Positions 21,668 through 29,368 are shown, numbered from the stretch's first letter. The stretch: DNA of 45,786 bases from Faecousia sp. (GCA_029257335.1 JARIBV010000003.1:1-45786); one strand, 5' to 3'. The notes: generated by a model from the letters alone, not told the origin. Program-made: numbers and translations.

Positions 21668-23171
21668 AGGCTTTTTTCAGGGCCACACGGTCAATTTTGC
21701 CGTTGGCATTGTGGGGCATGGCTGCAAGCTGGCGATAGATGTTTGGCACCATGTATTTGGGAAGCAGTCCGCGCAGAGCCACCGCCAGGTCCTGACCGGA
21801 GGGGCTGCCCTGATAGACGCAGACGATTTTATCTCTGGGCCGGTCAAAGAGGCACACGGCAGCTTCGATCCCCTGCACGCTGTTCACAGCGGCCTCCACC
21901 TCACCCAGTTCAATGCGGTAACCGCCATGCTTGATCTGGTTGTCTTTCCGGGCCAGGAATCGCAGCAACCCGTCCTCCCCTTCTACTGCCAGGTCACCTG
22001 TGCGGTACATCCGGTCGGGATAGTAGGGATTCAGAGGATTTTGGATAAACACCCCGTTTGTTTTCTCCCAATCTCCATAGTATCCCTGGGCCAGACCTGT
22101 GCCGCGGACACAGATTTCACCGGGCTGCCCTTGCTGCACCAGCTGCCCCTGCTCATCAATCAGCAGGACCTCCATGTTTTCGCAGGCTTTTCCAATGGGA
22201 ATTACCTCAGTATCTTCAAAGTCCCGATCAATGATGTAGTAGCAGCAGTCCACAGTGACTTCCGTGGGACCATAGAGATTTACAAACTGCGTTTTGGGCA
22301 GTGCCCTGCGCCAAAGATTCAGCTGCTTGGCCTGAAGCGCTTCCCCTCCTACCACAACCGTCCGAAGAAACCGAGGTGCGTGCTTTTTGAAAATGCCGGA
22401 ATTTGCAACCATATGAAAAGCTGCCGTTGCCCAGCTCAGCACGGTAATGTGGTGTTCATCCAAAAAGGAGATCAGCAGCATGGGAAAGGACAGACATTTA
22501 CGGGGAATCACATGGACACTGGCACCGCATTTGAGCATGGAATAGAGATCTTTCATGGAAAGATCAAAATAAAACGGGGCCTGATTGCCGAAAGAGTCCT
22601 GGTGGGTAAACCCAAAGGTCTCTACGAACCAATCCGTAAAATCAATGACACTGCGGTGCGAAACCACAATGCCTTTTGGGGTGCCTGTAGAGCCGGAGGT
22701 GAAAATGATATAAGCAGGGTCCACATCCAGAATCTTCCTGCGCTGTGCTGCCAGCAAAGCAGGATCAACGGGAGTCTGCTCCAACTCCTCCGTGCATAGA
22801 AGCGGGACGCCCGGAAAATCCCCCTGGGTAAAGGAAAGTCCGTTCTGGCAGATCACAGCCGCAGGTTGCAGCTGCTGCATCAGCTTTTCCATCCGGGGTT
22901 TGGGCATGGCGGAATCAACCGGAACATAAAAATTCCCGCTGTACAGAACGCCCATAAAAGCCACCACGGTGGGGACGGAACGCTCACAAATCACCGCAAC
23001 GGGCCGGTTATGCACTGCCAGTGCTGCAGCCAGATAAGAGCCGATGCTCTGGGCCCGGGATTGCAGACCGGCAAAGGAGATGGTTGTCGTACCATCATCA
23101 AAGGCCAGCTTGTCCGGCCACTGTGCCGCAGTATGCTCCAGAAATTCCAGTACGTTATTTTGCAAAGCCAT
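21651..23171 (-). CDS. DltA/NRPS-like adenylation enzyme (amino acid-carrier protein ligase)
   Basis: The 506-residue ANL-superfamily enzyme activates a carboxylic acid with ATP and loads it on a carrier. Core motifs are TSGSTGTPKG (158-167), NLYGPTE (298-304), YRTGDL (389-394) and the catalytic Lys492 in NGKIDR. The DltA-like FYFDLSMKDLYS is kept. However, the position of the Cys that DltA uses for D-alanine selection (FCGEVL) reads VGGEAL here, with Gly275. The substrate may therefore not be D-alanine. The ATG at 23171 was chosen because GGAGGAG precedes it. A GTG at 23195 would lie at the transcription start. Confidence 0.92.
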   Translation of the reverse strand: MALQNNVLEFLEHTAAQWPDKLAFDDGTTTISFAGLQSRAQSIGSYLAAALAVHNRPVAVICERSVPTVVAFMGVLYSGNFYVPVDSAMPKPRMEKLMQQLQPAAVICQNGLSFTQGDFPGVPLLCTEELEQTPVDPALLAAQRRKILDVDPAYIIFTSGSTGTPKGIVVSHRSVIDFTDWFVETFGFTHQDSFGNQAPFYFDLSMKDLYSMLKCGASVHVIPRKCLSFPMLLISFLDEHHITVLSWATAAFHMVANSGIFKKHAPRFLRTVVVGGEALQAKQLNLWRRALPKTQFVNLYGPTEVTVDCCYYIIDRDFEDTEVIPIGKACENMEVLLIDEQGQLVQQGQPGEICVRGTGLAQGYYGDWEKTNGVFIQNPLNPYYPDRMYRTGDLAVEGEDGLLRFLARKDNQIKHGGYRIELGEVEAAVNSVQGIEAAVCLFDRPRDKIVCVYQGSPSGQDLAVALRGLLPKYMVPNIYRQLAAMPHNANGKIDRVALKKAYDEET

Positions 23172-23199
23172 ACTCCTCCAATCATAATAATTCACGGTA

Positions 23200-23228
23200 A
23201 TTATAAGGTTCTATGAAACATTTGTCAA
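23200..23228 (-). promoter_or_regulatory. Consensus promoter of the dlt-like operon
   Basis: On the minus strand TTGACA (23223-23228) and TATAAT (23200-23205) are separated by 17 bases. This is a perfect sigma-A promoter and predicts a 5' leader of only about 20 bases. Confidence 0.9.
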
Positions 23229-23239
23229 TGATAAACGAA

Positions 23240-23270
23240 CCCCCTGCCAAGGGGCTGCCTCGGCAGGGGG
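23240..23270 (-). terminator. Hairpin after nifU
   Basis: CCCCCTGCC and GGCAGGGGG form a 9-base GC stem downstream of nifU on the minus strand, followed by TTCGTTTATC. The T-run is poor. Confidence 0.6.
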
Positions 23271-23285
23271 AATGGGATTTGTCAA

Positions 23286-23729
23286 TCAGTCGCAGCTGCA
23301 CTGGCCTTCGTGGCATTCGTGGCAGTGACCGGTCTTGAACATATCGGGATCATAGGCGATGCCGTTTTTGTCATAGTAGTCCTTCACGGCAGCCTGCACG
23401 GCTTCCTCAGCCAGCACAGAGCAGTGGAGCTTCTGGGGGGGCAGACCGTCCAGAGCCTCCACAACGGCCTGGTTGGACAGCTGCAGCGCTTCGGAAATGG
23501 GCTTGCCTTTGATCATCTCGGTAGCCATGGAGGAAGAAGCGATGGCGGAGCCGCATCCAAAGGTGTTGAACTTGGCATCCACAATGATGTCATTTTCCAC
23601 CTTCAGATAGATTTTCATAATATCGCCGCACTTGGCATTGCCAACCTCGCCCACACCATCGGCATTTTCCATTTTGCCCAGGTTCCGGGGGTTGGTGAAA
23701 TGGTCCATAACTTTTTCACTATATAGCAT
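23286..23729 (-). CDS. nifU: Fe-S cluster assembly scaffold NifU/IscU-like
   Basis: The protein provides the scaffold on which NifS-derived sulfur and iron form clusters. The 147 residues contain the three scaffold cysteines in NAKCGDIM, TFGCGSAIASSS and KLHCSVLAEEAV. The C-terminal extension HCHECHEGQCSCD, rich in Cys and His, is common in the clostridial branch and may bind metal. The start overlaps the nifS stop by 11 bases, so the genes are translationally coupled. AAAGGAG precedes the ATG at 23729. Confidence 0.95.
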   Translation of the reverse strand: MLYSEKVMDHFTNPRNLGKMENADGVGEVGNAKCGDIMKIYLKVENDIIVDAKFNTFGCGSAIASSSMATEMIKGKPISEALQLSNQAVVEALDGLPPQKLHCSVLAEEAVQAAVKDYYDKNGIAYDPDMFKTGHCHECHEGQCSCD

Positions 23730-24912
23730 AATGAATTTCTCCTTTCTCGATTGCCTCCCAGACAGGGGAGATAGAACGCAGGTAAGAAACCACCTGCGGG
23801 ATTTCTTTCAGCATATAATCAACGTCTTCTTCGGTGTTGTCCTGATTCAGGCTGAGCCGGAGAGAACCGTGCGCCACTTCGTGGGGCAGACCCAGAGCCA
23901 GCAGAACATGGCTGGGATCCAGGGAGCCGGAGGTGCAGGCAGAGCCGGAGGAGGCCTCAATGCCCTTGGCATCCAGCAGCAGAAGAAGCGATTCACCCTC
24001 AATGCCCTGGAAGCAGACATTGACATTGCCGGGCAGTCTGTGCTCCAGATTGCCGTTGACGATGGTAAGGGGCATCTGGGACAGGCCCTCAATCAGGCGA
24101 TCCCGCAGAGCGGTGACCTTCTTGGTATGGGCTTCCATGTTTGCGCAGGCTTCCTGCAAAGCAGCGGCCATTGCCACAATGCCGGGCAGATTCTCGGTGC
24201 CGGCCCGCTTGCCGCGCTCCTGGGCGCCGCCTTCAATGATATTGGTGAGCCAGATTCCGCTGCGGGCATACAGTGCGCCCACACCCTTGGGGGCACCGAA
24301 TTTATGGCCGGACATGGACAGCATATCGATGTTCATGGCCTGCACATCAATGGGCAGATGGCCCACGGCCTGAACGGCATCGGTGTGGAACAGTACGCCG
24401 TGCTTTCTGCATACGGCGCCGATTTCGGCAATGGGCTGGATGGTACCAACCTCGTTATTGGCAAACATCACAGAGACCAGACAGGTATCGGGACGGATGG
24501 CCTCCTCCACCTGCTGAGGGGTGACCAGGCCTTCCCGGCCCACATCCAGCAAAGTGATCTCAAAGCCTTCCTTCTCCAGCTTTTTGAGGCAGTGCAGAAC
24601 CGCGTGGTGCTCAAATTTGGTGGAGATAATATGCATCTTATTCTTCTTCTTGCCCATCATGGCACCGGTACGCAGAGCCTGGTTGTCAGCCTCGGAGCCG
24701 CCGGAAGTGAAGTAGATATCACGCTCACGGGGAGCATTCAGGCAGCCTGCCACATCCTGCCGGGCCTTGAGAAGGGTCTCAGCGGCGGCCTGCCCGATGC
24801 TGTGAAGAGAAGAAGGGTTGCCCCAGGTGCTGTCCATGGTTTCGATGAACACTCTGCGGGCGGTGTCGGTCACTCTGGTGGTGGCCGCATTGTCAACATA
24901 GATACGCTTCAT
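23719..24912 (-). CDS. nifS: Cysteine desulfurase NifS
   Basis: NifS is a PLP enzyme that removes sulfur from cysteine as a persulfide for Fe-S assembly. The 397-residue protein starts MKRIYVDNAATT. It has GNPSSLHSIGQAA, the PLP Lys in SMSGHKFGAPKG, and the persulfide Cys in the short loop SGSACTSGSLDP, as in group I desulfurases. The start was set at ATG 24912 after GGGTGAT; the open frame extends upstream through an AT-rich spacer. It lies between cysK and nifU. Confidence 0.96.
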   Translation of the reverse strand: MKRIYVDNAATTRVTDTARRVFIETMDSTWGNPSSLHSIGQAAAETLLKARQDVAGCLNAPRERDIYFTSGGSEADNQALRTGAMMGKKKNKMHIISTKFEHHAVLHCLKKLEKEGFEITLLDVGREGLVTPQQVEEAIRPDTCLVSVMFANNEVGTIQPIAEIGAVCRKHGVLFHTDAVQAVGHLPIDVQAMNIDMLSMSGHKFGAPKGVGALYARSGIWLTNIIEGGAQERGKRAGTENLPGIVAMAAALQEACANMEAHTKKVTALRDRLIEGLSQMPLTIVNGNLEHRLPGNVNVCFQGIEGESLLLLLDAKGIEASSGSACTSGSLDPSHVLLALGLPHEVAHGSLRLSLNQDNTEEDVDYMLKEIPQVVSYLRSISPVWEAIEKGEIHYAI

Positions 24913-24934
24913 AAAAATCACCCTTTTGTGTGAA

Positions 24935-24962
24935 AAATATATATAAATAAATATATAGTCAA
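24935..24962 (-). promoter_or_regulatory. AT-only spacer with possible internal promoter before nifS
   Basis: The cysK-nifS spacer contains a 22-base stretch of only A and T. On the minus strand TTGACT (24957-24962, overlapping the cysK stop) is 17 bases from a TATTTT, which could start a nifS-nifU transcript. Confidence 0.35.
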
Positions 24963-25882
24963 AACAGATCTGTGGAAAGATATCGCTCTCCCCCATCCGG
25001 GAGAATGACGGCGATCTGCTTTCCCTGGTTGGCGGGGTTCAACGCCAGCTTGCCGGCGGCAGCCAGGGCCGCACCCGATGAAATCCCAACCAGCAGACCT
25101 TCCAGCCTTGCCAGATCTCTGCATGCTTCGTAAGCCTCCTCCTGCGTAACGGGAAGGATCTGATCGATCAGCTTCAAATCCACAATGGCAGGAATGAAAT
25201 TCGGGCCGATGCCCTGTAAAGCGTGGGGACCGGCAGTTCCGCCGGAAAGAAGCGGGGACGCGGCAGGCTCCACAGCTACCAGCTGAATGGCGGGATTCTG
25301 CTGCTTGAGATACCGCCCGGCTCCCATAAGGGTGCCGCCGGTACCCACTCCGGCCACCAGGATGTCCAGCCGGCCATCGGTGTCGGCCCACAGCTCCGGG
25401 CCTGTGGTGAGATAGTGGGCGTTGGGATTGGAGGGGTTTTCAAATTGCCCTGCAATCCAGGAATTCGGAATGGTGTGATGGAGCGCCTGTGCCTGCGCAA
25501 TGGCACCCGCCATCCCCAAATCACCGGGACTCAGCACCAATTCCGCGCCATAGGCTGTAATGAGTGTTCGGCGTTCCATACTCATGGAGTCCGGCATCAC
25601 AATGATGACCCGATATCCCCGGGCAGCGCCCATGGCGGCCAGACCGATTCCGGTATTGCCGGAGGTTGGCTCGATAATGGTGCCCCCGGGAAGAAGGGCT
25701 CCGCTGAACTCCGCTTCCGTAATCATTTGCAGGGCGACCCGATCTTTGCTGCTGCCTCCGGGATTGCGGCTTTCCAGCTTTCCCAGAAGCTGGGCCGGAA
25801 GCCCCTTTGCTTCCGCAAACCGTCCCAGACGGACCAGGGGGGTATGCCCTGCCAGCTGAGCAATGGAATGATACAGAGCCAT
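24959..25882 (-). CDS. cysK: Cysteine synthase (O-acetylserine sulfhydrylase)
   Basis: CysK makes cysteine from O-acetylserine and sulfide with PLP. The 307-residue protein has the PLP Lys in NPGGSSKDRVAL (about residues 40-51), the substrate loop PTSGNTGIGLAA, the phosphate-binding GVGTGGTLMGAG and a late SSGAALAA. Its start at 25882 follows TTTGGAGG. It is downstream of an Rrf2 regulator and upstream of nifS-nifU, linking cysteine supply with its use for Fe-S clusters. The promoter region carries an Rrf2-like inverted repeat. Confidence 0.96.
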   Translation of the reverse strand: MALYHSIAQLAGHTPLVRLGRFAEAKGLPAQLLGKLESRNPGGSSKDRVALQMITEAEFSGALLPGGTIIEPTSGNTGIGLAAMGAARGYRVIIVMPDSMSMERRTLITAYGAELVLSPGDLGMAGAIAQAQALHHTIPNSWIAGQFENPSNPNAHYLTTGPELWADTDGRLDILVAGVGTGGTLMGAGRYLKQQNPAIQLVAVEPAASPLLSGGTAGPHALQGIGPNFIPAIVDLKLIDQILPVTQEEAYEACRDLARLEGLLVGISSGAALAAAGKLALNPANQGKQIAVILPDGGERYLSTDLF

Positions 25883-25914
25883 TGATGCACCTCCAAACTG
25901 ATTGCCACAAGGGA

Positions 25915-25944
25915 ACTATACCACATTATTCCCTATTAAGTCAA
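25915..25944 (-). promoter_or_regulatory. Promoter of cysK-nifS-nifU
   Basis: On the minus strand TTGACT (25939-25944) and TATAGT (25915-25920) are separated by 18 bases. Confidence 0.7.
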
Positions 25945-25952
25945 TAGGAATT
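25928..25952. promoter_or_regulatory. Rrf2/CymR-like operator at the cysK promoter
   Basis: CCTATT (25932-25937) and AATAGG (25943-25948) form an inverted repeat with AT-rich flanks, overlapping the -35 element. It resembles the ATCCTATA/TATAGGAT repeat before the Rrf2 gene. Confidence 0.6.
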
Positions 25953-25976
25953 AAAGGGAATGTTGAAAAAGTAGGA

Positions 25977-26456
25977 TTACTGGGGTTTGCAGCTGCAATT
26001 TGTGGAACAACCCTGACTTTTCTGGGGCTTGGGGCAGGCGATGTCCTGAGGTAGTCTGCCATTGAGCAGATCTTCCAGACTGACCTGGCGCAGGTAGTTG
26101 TCCATGAGCTGGTCCAGCTGCCGCCACATAGGATAGGTAATGCACTGTCCTGCCTTCTCACAGGCTCCGCCGGGCTCCAGACAGTAAACGGGCGCCATAG
26201 AGCCTTCGGTAAGCTCCAGGATTTCTGCCACGGAGCATTGAGAGGGGTGCCGGGTCAGACGATAACCGCCGCCCTTTCCCCGGAGACTGCGGACCAATCC
26301 GGCCCGGTTCAGGGTTGCGACAATGCTTTCAAGATATTTCATGGAAATGTTTTGGCGCATAGCCACCTCCCGCAGGGAGGTATAGGATTCCGGGTCCTGC
26401 TGTGCAAGATCCAGACAAATCATCAGGGCGTAACGGCCCTTTGTGGATACCATCAT
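25977..26456 (-). CDS. Rrf2-family regulator, IscR/CymR-like
   Basis: The 159-residue transcription factor has an N-terminal winged helix (STKGRYALMICLDLA and SMKYLESIVATLNRAGLV) and the GGGYRLTR wing. Its three cysteines in YCLEPGGACEKAGQC match the IscR 2Fe-2S spacing, so Fe-S sensing is likely. A further Cys-rich tail ends the protein. It precedes cysK-nifS-nifU, which points to control of cysteine and Fe-S genes; CymR is the alternative name. The start was set at ATG 26456, seven bases after GAGG; an ATG one codon later is equally possible. Confidence 0.92.
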   Translation of the reverse strand: MMVSTKGRYALMICLDLAQQDPESYTSLREVAMRQNISMKYLESIVATLNRAGLVRSLRGKGGGYRLTRHPSQCSVAEILELTEGSMAPVYCLEPGGACEKAGQCITYPMWRQLDQLMDNYLRQVSLEDLLNGRLPQDIACPKPQKSQGCSTNCSCKPQ

Positions 26457-26470
26457 TGTACTCACCTCGC

Positions 26471-26504
26471 ATCCTATAATACTATAGGATTAGTAGGAAT
26501 TCAA
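26471..26504 (-). promoter_or_regulatory. Promoter and operator of the Rrf2 gene
   Basis: On the minus strand TTGAAT (26499-26504) and TATTAT (26476-26481) are 17 bases apart. A perfect inverted repeat ATCCTATA-N4-TATAGGAT (26471-26490) covers the -10 region, suggesting autoregulation. Confidence 0.72.
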
Positions 26505-26550
26505 GAGGAAATTTCATTGCATCCGAAATTTTATCTCCGGGAAAATAGCC

Positions 26551-26580
26551 TTGCGGGTAGTATGCCTCCCATGGTATACT
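26551..26580 (+). promoter_or_regulatory. Promoter of the AraC-family gene
   Basis: TTGCGG (26551-26556), 18-base spacer, TATACT (26575-26580), 24 bases before the GTG start. Confidence 0.6.
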
Positions 26581-26604
26581 ATATTCTCAAAGGAGGTGGA
26601 TGCC

Positions 26605-27468
26605 GTGCAGCAGAATCAGGCACCCCAACGGGGATATTTGCATGAAGAATACCGTCTGTTTCATCTGAAAGACAAGGCTATGGAGCAAGTAGAATGGCAT
26701 TACCATGATTTCCACAAGATTCTGATTTTTCTTGGAGGCCATGCCTCCTACGCCATAGAGGGACAGAGCTATGAACTGGAACCGGGAGATCTGGTGCTGG
26801 TTCCCCGGGGCTGTATCCACAAGCCGGAGGTGCGGGAGGAATTTCCCTATGAGCGGTATGTGCTCTACCTCTCCCCTGCTTTTTTGGAACGGGCGTCCGA
26901 TGAAGCCACGAATTTAGAGACCTGTTTTCAGCAGGCTGTCCGGCATTACAGCTTTGCCCTTCGCCCTCCTCGGCTCACAACTTTGATTCGGCTTCTGGAG
27001 CAAGTGGAGCAGGCTCAGACAGAAACAGCCTTCGGCGGACACCTTTTGGGAGGTTGTCTTTTGACCCAGTTCCTGATTCAGGTGACCAGAGCCATGGAAG
27101 GACAGAATATGGGGTATGTAACATCGGCGGCTTGTGATGAAAAAATTCTGTCCATTCTCAAGTACCTGAATCTTCACCTTACGGAACCGTTTTCCATTGA
27201 AGAGCTGTCTAAGCAGTTTTACATCAGCAAATACTATATGATGCGCAGATTCAAGGCAGAGACCGGGTATACCATCCACAACTATCTGACGGAAAAACGG
27301 CTGCTGCTGGCCAGAGAAAAGATTCTGCATGGGATGCCTCTGGGGCTGGTCAGTCAGGAATGTGGCTTTGGGGACTATTCCAGCTTTTCCAGGGCCTATA
27401 AAAAACGGTTCGGAGTCAGCCCCAATGTGCCCTTTGTGGAAGAAACGGACTTGACTTTGGTGGATTGA
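26605..27468 (+). CDS. AraC-family transcriptional regulator with cupin sensor domain
   Basis: The 287-residue regulator has an N-terminal cupin fold (WHYHDFHKILIFLGG and LEPGDLVLVPRGCIHKPEV). Its C-terminal AraC domain has two helix-turn-helix units: FSIEELSKQFYISKYYMMRRF, and the second with VSQECGFGDYSSFSRAYKK and FGVSPN. The ligand is unknown; sugar-type effectors are usual for this layout. The start was set at GTG 26605, seven bases after AGGAGGT, because the earlier part of the open frame covers the promoter. It is divergent from the Rrf2 gene, and no obvious target operon is adjacent. Confidence 0.9.
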   Translation: MQQNQAPQRGYLHEEYRLFHLKDKAMEQVEWHYHDFHKILIFLGGHASYAIEGQSYELEPGDLVLVPRGCIHKPEVREEFPYERYVLYLSPAFLERASDEATNLETCFQQAVRHYSFALRPPRLTTLIRLLEQVEQAQTETAFGGHLLGGCLLTQFLIQVTRAMEGQNMGYVTSAACDEKILSILKYLNLHLTEPFSIEELSKQFYISKYYMMRRFKAETGYTIHNYLTEKRLLLAREKILHGMPLGLVSQECGFGDYSSFSRAYKKRFGVSPNVPFVEETDLTLVD

Positions 27469-27577
27469 GCCAGGGAAAACGAAGGTTTCCACTGTCCTGT
27501 TTATCTGTAGAAAGAAGCAGCACAGTTTTGGTATGCCCTCTGTGGAAAAAACTTCGTTGCTTTTGCGTTGAAAGTGT

Positions 27578-28216
27578 ATGAGAACACAACTGTTTTCCCG
27601 CCGGAGTCTGAAGCTTCTGGCAGCAGTTTCCATGATTGTGGACCATATTGGTGCTGTGTTTTTTCCACAGACCCTGTGGCTTCGCTGGATTGGACGGCTG
27701 GCCTTCCCTCTGTATGCGTTTTTTCTGGCAGAGGGGATGAAATATACAAAAAACCGGGAGAATTATTTCTCCCGGCTGATTCTGCTTGGGCTGATTTCTG
27801 AGATTTTCTTCGATGCCATGTTTGGCCGCCGTTGGGAAAAGCAAAATGTCCTGTGGACATTGGCTTTGGGCGGCCTGTCCATTCTGGCACTGGAGAAAAG
27901 TTATACACAACCCCTGTGGATTGTTTCGGCGCCCCTCCCTGCCCTGCTGGCGCAGATCTGCCGAACGGATTACGGGGCCTTTGGGGTGTGCCTGTGTGCT
28001 TGGAATTACCAGGTGGGAGACCGGCGGCTTTTGTGTGCGGCAGGTCAGGCGCTGCTTTGCATTGCCATGGGTTACAGAATGGAAGTTTTGGGGGTGGTAT
28101 CTACCCTGTTGCTATGCTTCTATGACAGCAGGAGGCCGGGAAAAGACAGCAGGCTGTTTTATCTGGTCTATCCCCTGCATATGGCCCTGTTTTGGGCTAT
28201 TTCAGCTCTTTTTTGA
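27578..28216 (+). CDS. TraX-family membrane protein
   Basis: The 212-residue protein has about seven hydrophobic helices. It carries the TraX signature near the N-terminus (KLLAAVSMIVDHIGAVFFP, then LRWIGRLAFPLYAFFLAEG) and YPLHMALFWAI at the end. F-plasmid TraX acetylates pilin, but chromosomal Firmicute members are isolated and probably acylate other envelope substrates. No conjugation gene is nearby. The SD is weak (GAAAG). Its 3' end overlaps the convergent dusB gene by 20 bases. DnaA-box-like nonamers occur at 27541, 27661 and 27901. Confidence 0.85.
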   Translation: MRTQLFSRRSLKLLAAVSMIVDHIGAVFFPQTLWLRWIGRLAFPLYAFFLAEGMKYTKNRENYFSRLILLGLISEIFFDAMFGRRWEKQNVLWTLALGGLSILALEKSYTQPLWIVSAPLPALLAQICRTDYGAFGVCLCAWNYQVGDRRLLCAAGQALLCIAMGYRMEVLGVVSTLLLCFYDSRRPGKDSRLFYLVYPLHMALFWAISALF

Positions 28217-29159
28217 TGCCGGCGGCGATTTCCTCCACCTGCTGCGTGGTGCTGATGTGGGAAATGCGCTCTTTGAAATAGCCGCTGTAGGGAACGCCCC
28301 GGAGATACCAGGCAAAGTGCTTTCGGGCCTCCAGACAGGCGATGTGGTCGCCCTTGTCCTCCCGGGCCAGATAGAACTGCTCCAGAGCGGTGTCCATGCG
28401 CTGGCTGAGAGGAGGACGCTGGTAGGGTCTGCCCACTAATGCGGCGTTCACTTCTTCAAAGAGCCATGGATCGCCAAAACAGCCCCGGCCGATCATCAGA
28501 TAGTCAGCGCCGGACCGCTTTAAGCATTGCAGGGCGGCTTCGCCGGAAAAAATGTCACCGTTTGCAATGACGGGGATGCGGACCGCTTCTTTCACGGCGC
28601 GGATGGTGTCCCAGTCGGCTACCCCGGAATAGAGCATGGATCTGGTTCTGCCGTGGACGGCAATGGCCTGGGCACCTGCCTGCTCCAGAGCCGCTGCAAA
28701 GGGCACCACATTGATATTGCCCTTGTCCCAGCCCAGACGGCACTTCACGGTTACGGGAACCGGGACGGCCTGTGCCACGGCTTCTACAATCCGGGCGGCT
28801 AGATCCTGCTGTTTCATCAGGGCGGAGCCATCGCCGTTGTTTACAATTTTTCCCATGGGACAGCCCATGTTGATGTCAATAAAATCGCAGTTGGAAATGC
28901 TCAGGGCCAGCCTGGCGCCTTCGGCCATGGTGGCAGGGTCGTTTCCGAAAATCTGGGCTCCCACAACGGAGCCTTCGTTTTTCCGCAGCAAAGCTGCGGT
29001 TTTTTTGTCTTTATAGATGAGGGCCCGGCTGGAGACCATTTCGGTCACCGTAACCCCGGCGCCCATTTTTGCACAGATGCTGCGAAACGCCCAGTCTGTG
29101 ACCCCTGCCATGGGGGCCAGAGCCACCATACCGGGAAATGTTAAGTTACCAATGTTCAG
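28197..29159 (-). CDS. dusB: tRNA-dihydrouridine synthase, probable CTG start
   Basis: This FMN enzyme reduces uridines in tRNA to dihydrouridine. It has LAPMAGVTDWAFR, INMGCPMGKIVNNGDGSALM with the catalytic Cys, and AVHGRTRSMLYSG and IANGDI for FMN binding. The first ATG is at 29129, but ten in-frame codons upstream encode NIGNLTFPG. That matches the conserved beginning of the family (IGDIQLKN in Bacillus Dus1), and GGAGG lies nine bases before a CTG at 29159. No ATG, GTG or TTG lies between that point and an upstream in-frame stop. I therefore place the start at the CTG (320 residues); 310 residues from the ATG is the conservative alternative. Confidence 0.88.
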   Translation of the reverse strand: MNIGNLTFPGMVALAPMAGVTDWAFRSICAKMGAGVTVTEMVSSRALIYKDKKTAALLRKNEGSVVGAQIFGNDPATMAEGARLALSISNCDFIDINMGCPMGKIVNNGDGSALMKQQDLAARIVEAVAQAVPVPVTVKCRLGWDKGNINVVPFAAALEQAGAQAIAVHGRTRSMLYSGVADWDTIRAVKEAVRIPVIANGDIFSGEAALQCLKRSGADYLMIGRGCFGDPWLFEEVNAALVGRPYQRPPLSQRMDTALEQFYLAREDKGDHIACLEARKHFAWYLRGVPYSGYFKERISHISTTQQVEEIAAGIKKELK

Positions 29160-29189
29160 AAGGAACCGCCTCCATGTGAATTTTCCGTT

Positions 29190-29218
29190 ATGATACCACG
29201 AATTCTACAAAACCGCAA
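29190..29218 (-). promoter_or_regulatory. Promoter of dusB
   Basis: On the minus strand TTGCGG (29213-29218) and TATCAT (29190-29195) are 17 bases apart. The predicted transcript starts about 10 bases before the GGAGG. Confidence 0.6.
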
Positions 29219-29314
29219 CGCATACCGGAAAAATTCCAATTCCAGAACCGGAAAAGGCCGGGACAGACCGATTCTAACATCCCACAGAAATCCAAGGGGG
29301 CTGTGGAAAAAAGA

Positions 29315-29343
29315 TTGAAACAAAAAAGAGAATTTGATATAAT
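29315..29343 (+). promoter_or_regulatory. Promoter of the dCMP deaminase gene
   Basis: TTGAAA (29315-29320), 17-base spacer, TATAAT (29338-29343). Confidence 0.83.
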
Positions 29344-29368
29344 AGACAAAAAGTCCGGGAGGGGTCTT

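Noticed and set aside
23632-24933. A 433-codon + strand frame opposite nifS
   Set aside because: nifS and nifU have all their catalytic residues on the minus strand; the opposite frame has no recognisable domain.
27578-28216. The TraX-like gene as a sign of a conjugative element
   Set aside because: No other transfer, integrase or relaxase gene is present, and TraX-like proteins are common as isolated chromosomal genes in Firmicutes.
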